Assembly: GCF_018599195.1 (NCBI RefSeq)
Contig: NZ_JAHFVK010000001.1
Coordinates: 1,786,428-1,850,427, forward strand
Source: Croceibacterium selenioxidans
GTDB taxonomy: Bacteria; Pseudomonadota; Alphaproteobacteria; Sphingomonadales; Sphingomonadaceae
DNA: 64,000 nucleotides
Direction of reading: 5' to 3'
Shown: piece after piece, positions 36,001 to 44,686 of the stretch
How positions within the stretch are numbered: the stretch's first letter is position 1
How the letters are laid out: every line of letters begins with the position of its first letter
Notes under the pieces: generated by a model
Database searches by the model: none
Told to the model about the DNA's origin: nothing
The model's input: only the letters and a program-made list of their open reading frames with translations
Position numbers and translations under genes: made by a program

Positions 36001-36236
36001 ACAAGTACCTGTCGAACAACAGCCGTGGCGGTTCGCGCAACCCGGTGTTCGTGGCCCCGTATGACCAGCTCGACTTCAACCTGAGCTACGATGTGACCCA
36101 GAACATCGCGCTCTCGTTCGAGGCGATCAACATCACCGAATCGAGCACGAAGACCTTTGCCCGCACGGAGAACCAGCCGTGGTTCATCACCGAACAGGGC
36201 AGGCGTTTCTACTTCGGCGCACGCTACCGGTTCTGA
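33096..36236 (+). CDS. TonB-dependent outer-membrane receptor
   Basis: A 1046-residue receptor with a signal peptide (cleavage near AMAQ), a TonB-box-like ENEIVVTGVRA, a plug domain (ISAEDIGKFPDTNLAESLQRITGVS, VTVRGFGPGYNLVTLNGR) and a long beta-barrel ending in the aromatic signature FYFGARYRF. This subtype in Caulobacter and sphingomonads generally imports glycans or glycosides rather than iron complexes. ATG 33096 is preferred over 33090 because GGAGG is then 8 nt away. The following SapC/JmjC/halogenase genes support the glycan subtype. Confidence 0.93.
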   Translation: MNRSRVLSALVRSASIATIATCFVSANSAMAQDSPPAENEIVVTGVRASLDRSIDLKRESHGVVDGISAEDIGKFPDTNLAESLQRITGVSIDRVNGEGSKVTVRGFGPGYNLVTLNGRAIPTASIASIGQDQNGDFVSGTTRSFDFSNVATEGVSMLEVYKTARASVTSGGIGATINIVTRKPLDGEAGFSGSIGAKAVYDSTDTDYARVTPEVSGLLNWVSDDGKFGIGLFGSWQRRNNSAPSASVNDWNIVRYSAFSDPYNSGFIQSAIRVDSNGDPVINPVTGEPFKDMTTTVTGAPSGDTLVAIPNDMRLHYSEFKRERINGQLTLQFQPTDELQITADGTFFQNQSEEQRSDQATWLNRPFSNVVFDSEPVATAISITDVISGAKDGGFEQQYRAIEDRLVSFGLNLQYEPMDNLTLYLDGHYSKAKSLPNNPLGHSSTLVAIAQKGVAGQTLQVIDGFPVQQITFNDNPATGGNGNANGILDLPDLGSQVARSTTSRQIQDTVEVRFDGAWEMGDDDRVTFGAAYRDNDMNQTRTDTYQALGDWGVGNIGDVEQFAPGVVSEFCLPCKFNKFDPQATGALLNSFRADATKLYTLLGNEYPNFGSVNGVQDNTVKEQIWAAYAQVEVNTELSHMPINIVAGVRYERTNSTSISLVTPPSELRWDADNDFTKVIAPDSVNVEADNDYDHILPALDFTSELKGRVSYGKTISRPDFGSLFSAVDIGSNNPNRPTLLGGVPSARSGNPLLVPLVSDNFDVSLEYYFAPTSYVSAGFFDKRVSNFVGTGQENQELFGLRDPSSGAAGTRSGDAAAYLRSIGADLSDVNLFTMTALIDQVGLAGASTQFQANFANGALDQAFVDQVLKAYNVSPNAADPLFTFQVQKPVNNKEGHIYGLEIAGQYFLGTTGFGISGAYTMVNGDIGYDILADPSADQFALLGLSDTANVTLIYENYGFSARLAYNWRDKYLSNNSRGGSRNPVFVAPYDQLDFNLSYDVTQNIALSFEAINITESSTKTFARTENQPWFITEQGRRFYFGARYRF
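33165..33176. promoter_or_regulatory. Second LacI-type palindrome, inside the receptor signal-peptide coding region
   Basis: GTTAGCGCTAAC, again a perfect palindrome with the same TAGCGCTA core as the site at 33023. Centres are 142 bp apart. Together they could hold a repressor loop across the start of the gene. A coding origin by chance is possible. Confidence 0.45.
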
Positions 36237-36264
36237 TCACTCGGTCACCGGTATGGTGAGGGGG

Positions 36265-36298
36265 AAGGCCGTGCCCGCAAGGCACGGCCTTTCGCTTT
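36265..36298 (+). terminator. Terminator after the TonB receptor
   Basis: Stem AAGGCCGTGCC / GGCACGGCCTT with a CGCAA loop, followed by a short T-rich stretch (TTCGCTTT). It separates the receptor from sapC, though partial read-through is likely. Confidence 0.75.
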
Positions 36299-36337
36299 GC
36301 TGACGCGTCGAATTCTGCAACACAGTTGATCATCGCC

Positions 36338-37051
36338 ATGAGTACCTCAGTCCGCCTGGATAACGTCGAACATGCCGCCCTCAGGCTCCGCCGGGGTCAC
36401 GGCTCGCACTTTGGCGAGGCGGTGAACCAGGTCGCGGTCTTCGCCAGCGAGTTCCAGGAGGTGCAGCGCGAATACCCGATCCTCTTCGCGCGGCTGCAGG
36501 AAGGTCAGGTCCAGCCTGTCGCCATTCTTGGCTTCGATCGCGAGGAGAACCTGTTTCTCGACGGCACTCGGTGGGACGCCGCCTATATCCCTGCCCTCTA
36601 TCGCCGCGGCCCGTTCCAGGTCGGCTTCTCGGAGGGGGAAGCGGTGATCAACGTCGACCTTTCCCACCCGCGCATCGCGGCCGAGGGAGAGGATGGCGAT
36701 CCCGTATTCAAGCCCCACGGTGGCGACGCGCCAGCGCTCAATGCCGCCCTGTCCGCGCTCAGAACGCTAAGCGCCGGCGCGGCGGCCGCCGAAACCATGG
36801 CATCGCTCTTCACCGAACTTGGCCTCATCGAAGAGGTTAAGCTGGAAGTACGGCTGAACGCGCATTCCACCATCGATTTCGATGGCTACCTGGCGGTCAC
36901 GGCGGAGAAGATTGCTGCCCTCGATGGCGAAAGCCTTGCGCGCCTTAACGCCGCCGGATTGTTGGACGTGGCCATTTTCGCCGCTTCATCGCTTGGGACG
37001 ATGCAGCGGTTGATCGCTCGCAAGCAACGGAAACTCGCGGTCACGGCCTGA
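36338..37051 (+). CDS. SapC family protein
   Basis: A 237-residue SapC-like protein with REYPILFARLQEG, PVAILGFDREENLFLDG and AAYIPALYRRGPFQV, all typical of the family. SapC was named from Campylobacter S-layer loci, but in Caulobacter, Xanthomonas and sphingomonads it is linked to TonB receptors for glycans; the biochemical role is unknown. ATG 36338 is preferred over TTG 36326. It precedes the JmjC-like gene by one base. Confidence 0.85.
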   Translation: MSTSVRLDNVEHAALRLRRGHGSHFGEAVNQVAVFASEFQEVQREYPILFARLQEGQVQPVAILGFDREENLFLDGTRWDAAYIPALYRRGPFQVGFSEGEAVINVDLSHPRIAAEGEDGDPVFKPHGGDAPALNAALSALRTLSAGAAAAETMASLFTELGLIEEVKLEVRLNAHSTIDFDGYLAVTAEKIAALDGESLARLNAAGLLDVAIFAASSLGTMQRLIARKQRKLAVTA

Positions 37052-37052
37052 T

Positions 37053-38099
37053 ATGGGGGACACTACGCTCATCAGCCGCCCTGTGGAGACCCGAGAAGGT
37101 CCGCTTCCGCAAGGTGCAGGATGGGACGAGGTGGTCGCTTCCGGGCATCCCATCCTTTTCAAAGGCGCCGCAGCCTCCTGGCCTCTCGTCGAGGCGGGTC
37201 TCTCTTCGCCGCAGGAGGCCGCCGGGATGTTGGTTGCGGGTTGGTCCGGCCAGCCCGTCGTCGTCTATCGCGGCGTGCCGGAAATCGAAGGGCGGTTCTC
37301 CTACACTCCGCAAGTCGATGGTTTCAATTTCGCCGCCTCGCGCGAACCGCTCGACACTGTGCTGCAAGAGATACTGTCGCTGCGGGGCCAGGCAGAGGCA
37401 CCCTCGATCTATGTCGGCTCGACCGATCTCGGCATCTACTTCCCCGGCTTGCGGGACAAGATCGCGATAGACCTGGCCGCCATTCATCCGGATCTCGCCA
37501 AGTACCCCGGACTGGCCTCGGTATGGCTGGGCAATCGCACGACCGCGACCTGCCATTTCGACTACTCGCACAACATCGCCGTCTGCGCGGTCGGGCACAG
37601 GCGCTTCACCCTGTTCCCCCCGCAACAGGCGGCGAATCTCTACCCCGGCCCTCTCGAACCGACCCCGGGTGGCCAGGTCATCTCGATGGTCGACTTCGCC
37701 GCGCCGGACCTCGACCGCTTTCCCGGCTTCGCCCGCGCGCTAGAGGCGGCCGTGGTGGCTGAGATGGAGCCGGGGGACGTACTGGTCTATCCGGCGATGT
37801 GGTGGCACCACGTCGAGGCGCTGGACGACTTCAACGCGCTGGTGAACTTCTGGTGGAACGCGGTCCCCGCCTACATCGACAGTCCGCAAGTGACGCTGCT
37901 TCACGCGCTCCTGTCGCTGCGTGACAGGCCGGCGGACGAAAAGGCCGCCTGGCGCAACTTGTTCGACTATTACGTGTTCGGCGACCCGGACAAGCCTCGG
38001 CAGCACTTGCCCGAAGCGGCCCAGGGGCCCCTCGCCCCGATCGATGACACTCTCGCTCGGCGCCTGCGCGCCCTCGTGACCAGAAAGCTGCAACGATGA
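37053..38099 (+). CDS. Cupin-like (JmjC-type) domain protein
   Basis: A 348-residue protein of the cupin_8/JmjC-like group. The metal-binding triad is visible as H-x-D in TCHFDYSHNIAV and a distal His in MWWHHVEAL, which fits an Fe(II)/2-oxoglutarate hydroxylase. It overlaps the halogenase-like gene by 4 bp. Hydroxylation of a protein or small molecule in the receptor-linked module is inferred; the target is unknown. Confidence 0.85.
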   Translation: MGDTTLISRPVETREGPLPQGAGWDEVVASGHPILFKGAAASWPLVEAGLSSPQEAAGMLVAGWSGQPVVVYRGVPEIEGRFSYTPQVDGFNFAASREPLDTVLQEILSLRGQAEAPSIYVGSTDLGIYFPGLRDKIAIDLAAIHPDLAKYPGLASVWLGNRTTATCHFDYSHNIAVCAVGHRRFTLFPPQQAANLYPGPLEPTPGGQVISMVDFAAPDLDRFPGFARALEAAVVAEMEPGDVLVYPAMWWHHVEALDDFNALVNFWWNAVPAYIDSPQVTLLHALLSLRDRPADEKAAWRNLFDYYVFGDPDKPRQHLPEAAQGPLAPIDDTLARRLRALVTRKLQR

Positions 38100-39589
38100 C
38101 CGACCGCCCTGCACCACGCCGCGTTGTTGTAGCAGGGGGCGGCACCGCGGGATGGGTCACCGCCACTGCGCTGGCGCGCCAGCTCGGCAGCCTGGTCGAA
38201 ATCACGCTGGTCGAATCCGAGGAGATCGGCACGATCGGCGTCGGGGAGTCGACCATCCCCACCGCGCGCGCATTCCACGAGTTCCTCAAGATCGACCAGC
38301 AGGCTTTCATGCGGGCGAGCCGGGCGACCTTCAAACTGGCGATATCGTTCGAGAACTGGGCCCGCGACGGGGACCGTTACCTGCACAGCTTCGGCACCAT
38401 GCCGATGCGGACATGGATGGCCGATTTCCAGCACTTCTGGCTCGAGGCGCGCGCTCGCGGTGAGGCTGGGGAGATCGGCCAGTACTACCTGGAGCACGAG
38501 GCCGCGCGGCTGCACCGGATGGACCTCAAGGGCGATCCCAAGCTCAACTACGCCTATCACCTCGACGCCAGCCTCTATGCGAAGTTCCTGCGCCGGATCG
38601 CGGAGAACGATGGCGTCACCCGGATCGAGGGCAAGATCGCCAATGTCGAACGCGATGGCGAGAGCGGCGACATTGCAGCGCTGGTCCTGGAGGACGGCAC
38701 CCGCCTGACCGGCGACCTGTTCATCGATTGCACCGGATTTCGCTCGCTGCTGCTCGGCCAGACGCTGGGAACGCCGTTCGAGGATTGGGGAAAATGGCTC
38801 CCGACTAACTCTGCCTGGGCCACCCAGAGCGAGGGCGTGGGCGACGCCTACCCTTATACCCGGGCCATCGCCCACGGCGGGGGCTGGCAGTGGCGCATCC
38901 CGCTGCAGCATCGCATGGGTGCGGGGTTCGTATACGCCAGCGACCATATGGAGGCCCAGCCGGCGCTCGATCAGTTCCTCGCCACGCTGGAAGGTCGCCC
39001 TCTGCGCGATCCTTTCCCGATCCGCTTCCGCACAGGTCGCCACCGCCAGGCCTGGGTCGGCAATTGCGTGGGTATCGGGCTCGCCGGGGGTTTCGTCGAG
39101 CCACTGGAATCGACCACGATCCACCTGATCATGATCGGCATCACCCGCCTGCTTCAGCTGTTCCCGTTCAGCCCCGATTGTGCCGCCCAGCGCGAGCGTT
39201 TCAACGAGCTGTCGCAGAACGAGATCGAGCGAGTGCGCGACTTCATCATCCTGCACTACCACCTGACCGAGCGCGACGACACGAGCTTCTGGCAGTACAT
39301 GCGCAACCTCGACGTCCCCGACACCCTGCGCGAACGAATGGAAGCCTTCGCCCAGGGCGCCCAGGCTTGGCAGTCGACCAACGAGATCTTCCGCGTCGAT
39401 AGCTGGATCCAGGTCCTGCTCGGCCAGCGCATGACACCGCAGGGCTGGAATCGGGTCGGCGCCCTGATGAAGGATGGGCGGCTCAAACAGACGATGGAGG
39501 ACGCCAGCCGCATGGTCGCAAACCGCGTGGCCACGATGCAGAGCCACCAGCAATTCATCGACAGTTACTGCGCACCTAAGGAAGGATGA
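38096..39589 (+). CDS. Tryptophan halogenase family flavoprotein
   Basis: A 497-residue protein of the FADH2-dependent tryptophan 7-halogenase family. It has the FAD motif VAGGGTAGW, GVGESTIP, the Lys in ATFKLAISFENW at the position of the catalytic Lys, and WQWRIPL, matching the WxWxIP halogenase signature. Members found next to TonB receptors in glycan loci are not known to halogenate tryptophan, so the substrate is open. Confidence 0.88.
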   Translation: MTDRPAPRRVVVAGGGTAGWVTATALARQLGSLVEITLVESEEIGTIGVGESTIPTARAFHEFLKIDQQAFMRASRATFKLAISFENWARDGDRYLHSFGTMPMRTWMADFQHFWLEARARGEAGEIGQYYLEHEAARLHRMDLKGDPKLNYAYHLDASLYAKFLRRIAENDGVTRIEGKIANVERDGESGDIAALVLEDGTRLTGDLFIDCTGFRSLLLGQTLGTPFEDWGKWLPTNSAWATQSEGVGDAYPYTRAIAHGGGWQWRIPLQHRMGAGFVYASDHMEAQPALDQFLATLEGRPLRDPFPIRFRTGRHRQAWVGNCVGIGLAGGFVEPLESTTIHLIMIGITRLLQLFPFSPDCAAQRERFNELSQNEIERVRDFIILHYHLTERDDTSFWQYMRNLDVPDTLRERMEAFAQGAQAWQSTNEIFRVDSWIQVLLGQRMTPQGWNRVGALMKDGRLKQTMEDASRMVANRVATMQSHQQFIDSYCAPKEG

Positions 39590-39674
39590 CGGCGAAACCG
39601 GTGTGAGGAAAGTCCCGAGCCCTATCCGGAATTACCCCCATGGATTCTGTCAGGCCGCTTCATAGAGTTTGGGC

Positions 39675-41342
39675 ATGGCCGGAAAGTTCAGGGTTCTGCC
39701 GATCCGAAACTGGCTCGCTGGGAGGTCCCTGTTCGGCCTTGCCATCGGGACGCTCCTCTTTGCCGCGTCTCTCACTCCGAGCCTGACTCCGCGCCCACCC
39801 CTGCTGCTCGGTGTCCTGGCGGGGCTTGGCCTCGCCGCGGGCTATGTCCTGGGCCTGGCGCTGCGCGGCCTGTGGACTTACCTTGGCTATGCGGTCCAGC
39901 CTGCCCATCCCCGCGGCTGGCAGATCATTGTCGGAGTCCTGGCCCTGATCGCAGTGGTCTTCCTCTGGCTCTCGATGGGCTGGCAGAACGACATTCGCAC
40001 GCTGTTCGGGATGGAGCCCTGGTCGCGTTGGAACTCGATAACGGTGGCCCTGGTGAGCGTGATCACCTTCGGCCTGCTGTTCCTCTGCGGAATGGGTATC
40101 AGGATCGTGTTCCGCCGCTCCGCCAAGTGGCTCGACCGGCATTTCCCCCGCAAGGTCACGGTACTGCTCAGCGCGCTCGTGGCAGCCGTCGTTCTGTGGG
40201 CGGTCGTGACCGGCATCGTATTCCGGACCGGTCTGCACATGATGGATTCCTCGTTCCGTGAACTCGACGCCCTGATCGAGCGCGAGGCGCCCGCACCGAC
40301 CTCGACCCTCAAGACCGGAAGCACCGCGTCGTTGATCGCCTGGGACAGCCTGGGCCGCCAGGGCCGCGAGTACATCGCGTCGGGTCCCTCGATCGACGAT
40401 ATCGCGCAATTGACCGGTGGTCCGGCACAGCAACCCATCAGGGTCTACGCCGGCCTCAACTCGGCGGACTCGGTGGACCAGCGGGCCAGGCTCGCCCTCG
40501 CCGAGCTCGAGCGCGTCGGCGGCTTCGATAAATCGGTGTTGGTGGTGATCGCCCCGACCGGCACCGGATGGGTCGATGCCGCTGCGATCGACACGCTGGA
40601 GTACCTGCACCGGGGTGACGTGGCGAGCGTGGCGATCCAGTACTCCTATCTCGCCAGCTGGCTCTCGCTGCTGGTCGAACCGAACTACGGAAGCGATAGC
40701 GCCAGGGCCCTGTTCCGCCAGGTCTATGACCACTGGAAGGCCCTGCCCAAGGAGAGCCGCCCTCGCCTGTATCTTTACGGGCTGAGCCTCGGCGCTCTGA
40801 GCTCGGAAAGCTCGATGGACCTGTTCGACGTGATCGAGGATCCTATCCAGGGCGCGGTCTGGGCGGGACCGCCCTTCCCGAGCCCCCTGTGGAACTCGGC
40901 GACCCGGAACCGCGAGCCCGGATCGCCAGTCTGGCTGCCGCGCTTCCGCGATGGCTCGATCGTGCGGTTCACCAATCAGGAGAACCAGTTGAACCTGCCC
41001 GGCGCCCGCTGGGGACCGATGCGGATCGTCTACCTGCAGTACGGCAGCGATCCGATCACCTTCTTCGAGCCCAGTTCATTCTACCGCGAGCCGGAGTGGA
41101 TGCGGGGCCAGCGCGCGCCCGACGTCTCGCCCTCGTTCGTGTGGATCCCGGGGGTCACCTTCACGCAACTGGGCGTCGACATGATCACCGGCATGAGCAC
41201 GCCGCCCGGAACCGGACATGTGTTCGCGGCCGAGCACTACTTGGACGCCTGGGTTGCCGTCACCGAACCCACCGGTTGGACCGAGGATGGGCTTGCCAAG
41301 CTGCGCGCCACTCTCAAGACCCGACAGCGGGCCGGCAGTTAG
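39675..41342 (+). CDS. Membrane-anchored alpha/beta-hydrolase (Abhydrolase_9 type)
   Basis: A 555-residue protein with four or five N-terminal TM helices (up to about residue 190), then a hydrolase domain with the nucleophile elbow LYGLSLGALSS. Domain order matches the Abhydrolase_9_N plus Abhydrolase_9 pairing. The substrate may be a lipid or ester (inference). ATG 39675 is preferred over TTG 39669. The stop overlaps that of the convergent GH3 gene. Confidence 0.83.
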   Translation: MAGKFRVLPIRNWLAGRSLFGLAIGTLLFAASLTPSLTPRPPLLLGVLAGLGLAAGYVLGLALRGLWTYLGYAVQPAHPRGWQIIVGVLALIAVVFLWLSMGWQNDIRTLFGMEPWSRWNSITVALVSVITFGLLFLCGMGIRIVFRRSAKWLDRHFPRKVTVLLSALVAAVVLWAVVTGIVFRTGLHMMDSSFRELDALIEREAPAPTSTLKTGSTASLIAWDSLGRQGREYIASGPSIDDIAQLTGGPAQQPIRVYAGLNSADSVDQRARLALAELERVGGFDKSVLVVIAPTGTGWVDAAAIDTLEYLHRGDVASVAIQYSYLASWLSLLVEPNYGSDSARALFRQVYDHWKALPKESRPRLYLYGLSLGALSSESSMDLFDVIEDPIQGAVWAGPPFPSPLWNSATRNREPGSPVWLPRFRDGSIVRFTNQENQLNLPGARWGPMRIVYLQYGSDPITFFEPSSFYREPEWMRGQRAPDVSPSFVWIPGVTFTQLGVDMITGMSTPPGTGHVFAAEHYLDAWVAVTEPTGWTEDGLAKLRATLKTRQRAGS

Positions 41343-43309
41343 CCGACGATACCCGCGCCGCGCGGATAGAGCGGATCGGCTGAATCGTCGGAGACGCCGG
41401 GTTTCTGGGCCTCGACCGCCTCCATCGAACGGGGGAGTTCCATCGGCAGCCGCCCCTTCGCGCTGGCTTTGCCGAGGATGACGTCGAGCACCGCCGCGTC
41501 GTCCGCACCGAAGTTGGCAAGGATCACCGCTGCCTTGTCCTGGATGTTGGTGAGGATTGCCGGCCGGTCGAGGAAGATCGCCAGCACGGTCGGCACGCTG
41601 GCGCTTGCCCGCTTCAAGGCCTCGAAGGCCGGGTCGCCGTCGCGGAAATCGAGCCTGCCTTCCTTCTGGCGGCTGCCGAAGAAATGATCGGGGTGCAGCA
41701 TTTCCGAGGCGGTCTCCGCCCTGACGATGGCGAAGTCGGCCAGCTTGGGATCGTCGACAACGGTCAGGCCAGCCGCCTTCGCCGCCTCCGGCGCCATGCC
41801 GAAGAGCCAGACCTTTTTCCCGGCAGGCGCTACCGGCAGCAAGGAGCCGCGGTTCTGGAGTAGGACTTGCGCCTCGCGCTGGGTCCGACGCGCCAGCGCT
41901 ATGTCGTCGGCGACGCCCAGAGTCTGCGCCGCCTGCTCGGGGGCCACGTAGGGATTGTCGAACAGGCCGAGCTGAAACTTGGGCAGCATGATCCGCATCA
42001 CGCTTTGGTCGAGCCGAGCCTCCGATACCTCGCCCCTGCTCACCGCGTCGATCAAGGGTTGGACCTCGTCCGTCCCGCCGAACTGGTCGAGCCCCGCTTG
42101 AAGGCCCTTCACATAGCGCTGGCCAACCGACAGGCCTTCAACGCCCCAGGACGTGGCGATCTCTTGCGGCAGTTGCGGAGCCGAGGGCGTGGGTGCGCTG
42201 CAGCCGACGGCGCAGTCGCGGGTGATCGCCCAGTCGGATAGAATGATCCCCTCGAACCCCTCGCGCCCGCGGAGCAGCCCCTCGAGCAGTTGGCGGTTGA
42301 AACCCGGCCCGACCGCTTCGAGCGCTTTGCCGTCGAGCGCGACATCGGTCAGGATCGGATAGGCCGGCATGACACCGGCCGCCTTGGCATCGAGCGCACC
42401 GCGAAATGCCGCGACGTGCCGTTCCAGCTGACCATCGAGCCGGGCAAAGCGGCCGTAGTAGTTGTGCGCGTCAAACCCCTCGGGCTGCGCGCCGTAGCCG
42501 ACCCAGTGCTTGACCACGGTCATCACCCCGCCGGGTTGCAGACCGGCACTTCCCCCCTGGAGCCCGGCGACATAGGCTCCGCCGAGTTCACTGACGAGCG
42601 CAGGGTCGCTGCCGAAGGTCCCGGTGCCGCGCGGCCAGCGCGGTTCGGTCAGGAGATCGAGCTGCGGCGAAAGCGCCATGTGGATGCCGACGGCTCGATA
42701 TTCCTTGCGGGCGATGTCGCCGAACTGCCTGACCAGAGCCGGATCGCGCAGCGCCGCAAAACCCAGGAGCTCGGGCCATTGCGTCACTCCGTTGGCGTTC
42801 TCCGCCGCGCCCAGGACGTACTGGAAGTGATTGCGCGGATCGGTGCTGATCGTGATCGGGATGCCAAGCCGGGTGGTCTCGGCCAGCTCCTGCACGGTGT
42901 TGTTGGCCCGTGCGAGATCGGCCGGGGCGATCGACAGCCGGGTGATGAAGCTGGTCACATGCTTGTCGCGCACCAGCTTTCCGAGCGCTTCGAGATCGTA
43001 GCTGTCCGACCGCCCCAGCGTCCCGCCCACGCCCGGGAGCGTCGAGTGCATGAGCGTGCCGACCTTCTCTGCCAGGGTCATCCGCGTCACGATGTCTTCG
43101 GCGCGCTGGTGCGGATCGAGGCGCCAATCTTCGAACGGCGAGAGCGTCCCGTCGCCGTCGAGATCGCGGAACGTCCGGCCGTCGATTTCGATCGCAGGCT
43201 TCGAGCGCAGGCCTATCTCGGGCTGCGCTGCCGCCGACACGGCGCAGCTTGCGGCCAGAGCCAACCCCAGCGCCGTGCAGGCTTTCGTCCGCAGTGAGTT
43301 AGGCGTCAT
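41339..43309 (-). CDS. Glycoside hydrolase family 3 enzyme, secreted, without Fn3 domain
   Basis: A 656-residue exported GH3 protein (signal peptide cleaved near AAAQ). The barrel domain contains VVKHWVGYG and the nucleophile Asp in IILSDWAITRD; the alpha/beta sandwich domain follows and ends at PLYPRGAGIVG, the point where many GH3 enzymes continue with an Fn3-like domain that is absent here. Likely a beta-glucosidase or related exo-enzyme. ATG 43309 is chosen: AGAGGAAAG precedes it, and an operator-like site lies upstream at 43376. Confidence 0.9.
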   Translation of the reverse strand: MTPNSLRTKACTALGLALAASCAVSAAAQPEIGLRSKPAIEIDGRTFRDLDGDGTLSPFEDWRLDPHQRAEDIVTRMTLAEKVGTLMHSTLPGVGGTLGRSDSYDLEALGKLVRDKHVTSFITRLSIAPADLARANNTVQELAETTRLGIPITISTDPRNHFQYVLGAAENANGVTQWPELLGFAALRDPALVRQFGDIARKEYRAVGIHMALSPQLDLLTEPRWPRGTGTFGSDPALVSELGGAYVAGLQGGSAGLQPGGVMTVVKHWVGYGAQPEGFDAHNYYGRFARLDGQLERHVAAFRGALDAKAAGVMPAYPILTDVALDGKALEAVGPGFNRQLLEGLLRGREGFEGIILSDWAITRDCAVGCSAPTPSAPQLPQEIATSWGVEGLSVGQRYVKGLQAGLDQFGGTDEVQPLIDAVSRGEVSEARLDQSVMRIMLPKFQLGLFDNPYVAPEQAAQTLGVADDIALARRTQREAQVLLQNRGSLLPVAPAGKKVWLFGMAPEAAKAAGLTVVDDPKLADFAIVRAETASEMLHPDHFFGSRQKEGRLDFRDGDPAFEALKRASASVPTVLAIFLDRPAILTNIQDKAAVILANFGADDAAVLDVILGKASAKGRLPMELPRSMEAVEAQKPGVSDDSADPLYPRGAGIVG

Positions 43310-43375
43310 CTTTCCTCTTCCCTCCGGGCTGGCCCTTCGGGAAGCGAACATCTGCGCTGCGCCCGTGGCTGGTTG

Positions 43376-43389
43376 AGACAACGCTGTCC
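43376..43389. promoter_or_regulatory. LacI-type operator upstream of the GH3 gene
   Basis: AGACAACGCTGTCC, an imperfect copy of the perfect palindrome at 44585. It lies 67-80 bp upstream of the GH3 ATG, in the gap after the LacI gene, where a repressor could block the GH3 promoter. Confidence 0.6.
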
Positions 43390-43427
43390 GAAGTCGTGGA
43401 GATTGTAAAGTCGCCGAGCGAACTCGC

Positions 43428-44492
43428 TCAGCTCTGTCCGGCGGCGGCGCCAGGCGGTGCGCTCGATTCCCTCACGATCAGTCTAAGCGAGAGCTCGGCC
43501 CGCGGCTCGGGACCGTCGCGCCCGCTGGCCAGGGCGACGAGATACTCGATAGCTGCGCGGGCCATGGCCCGGATCGGTTGGCGCACAGTCGTCAGCGGTG
43601 GCCAGATGAAATTGGCGACCGCGGAATCGTCGAACCCGGTCACCGAAACATCGCGAGGCACCTGCAATCCGAGGCTGGTCGCCGCCACGATTGCGCCAGC
43701 CGCCATAAAGTCATTGGCGGCGAATATCGCGGTTGGCCGGTCTGGCCCGCCCAGCAGTTCGCGTCCTGCCGCCAGACCACCGGCGAAGGTGAAATCGCCG
43801 GGGTGAAGAATCAACTCGGCCTTGCCCTGAAGAGCCTCGCGGAAGGCCACCAGGCGAACTCCGGCAGCGATGTGGGTTTCCGGTCCGCAGATCATGCCGA
43901 TGCGGCGATGGCCCAGCGAAACCAGGTGCTCCGCCATCTCCACGGTGCCCTCGTACTCGTGAGTTGAAACAGACGGCGCGCGGCCGACCTCCGTTCCCGG
44001 AGCAATGCGGACATACGGCAGGCCCAGGTCCTCGAGCGCATCGAGCAAGGCAAGCCTGTCCGAAGAAGGCGGCGCCAAGACCACTCCATCGAGCGCCACC
44101 TTCGACAGTTGCGCGCGTAATTCCCCCGGGAAAGCGGTCGAGCGGAAATCGTAAGGCTCGACGAAGAAGTGATACCCGAACTCGCGGCAGGCGGTCAGCG
44201 CACCAGCCTGGAGGTCGACGAGGTACGGCGCGAAATAGGCGTTGGCGTCATCCTCGCGGAAGAATTCCGATTGGTCGACAAGCAGCGCGATCGAATAGCC
44301 GCGACGGCCCGCCAGCGAACGGGCGGCTAGACTGGGCTGGTAATTGAGCTCGGCCATCGCCTTGAGCACGCGCTCACGCAGATCGGCCGCCACGCGAGGA
44401 TGGTCATTCAGCACCCGCGACACGGTCTTGAACGAGACGTCCGCTTTCTTGGCGATATCGATGATGGTTGGACGCCGCTTCTGGGTCGCCAT
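43428..44492 (-). CDS. LacI family transcriptional regulator
   Basis: A 354-residue repressor. The N-terminal helix-turn-helix reads TIIDIAKKADVSFKTVSRVLN (about residues 9-29; hinge helix about 50-60 with PSLAARSLA), followed by a periplasmic-binding-protein-like effector domain. It lies between GH3 (same strand) and the carboxylesterase (divergent), each with a GACAACG[T/C]TGTC-type site upstream, so it probably controls both and itself in response to a sugar released from the glycoside. Confidence 0.92.
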   Translation of the reverse strand: MATQKRRPTIIDIAKKADVSFKTVSRVLNDHPRVAADLRERVLKAMAELNYQPSLAARSLAGRRGYSIALLVDQSEFFREDDANAYFAPYLVDLQAGALTACREFGYHFFVEPYDFRSTAFPGELRAQLSKVALDGVVLAPPSSDRLALLDALEDLGLPYVRIAPGTEVGRAPSVSTHEYEGTVEMAEHLVSLGHRRIGMICGPETHIAAGVRLVAFREALQGKAELILHPGDFTFAGGLAAGRELLGGPDRPTAIFAANDFMAAGAIVAATSLGLQVPRDVSVTGFDDSAVANFIWPPLTTVRQPIRAMARAAIEYLVALASGRDGPEPRAELSLRLIVRESSAPPGAAAGQS

Positions 44493-44584
44493 TTGACCGC
44501 TCGTTCTCCGTTCCCCCGGGGCTAGCTATGCCAGCAAATCGTCGACCCGGCCAGCACCCTGCCCCATATGGCCAACCCCAATCA

Positions 44585-44598
44585 AGACAACGTTGTCT
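44585..44598. promoter_or_regulatory. LacI-type operator between LacI gene and carboxylesterase
   Basis: AGACAACGTTGTCT, a perfect 14-bp palindrome with a central CG, placed midway between the divergent start codons at 44492 and 44687. Together with the copy at 43376 it defines the probable binding motif of the adjacent LacI regulator. Confidence 0.72.
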
Positions 44599-44686
44599 CC
44601 AGTCCAGGCTGGTGTAAAGAAGGGCGAGCGAGAGAGTATGCCGAGTGGACGGTGACCTCTACGCGAGGGACTGGGGAGAGGGTTGC

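Noticed and set aside
37970..39553. A 527-codon minus-strand open frame opposite the halogenase-like gene
   Set aside because: Antisense shadow; the halogenase motifs are on the plus strand.
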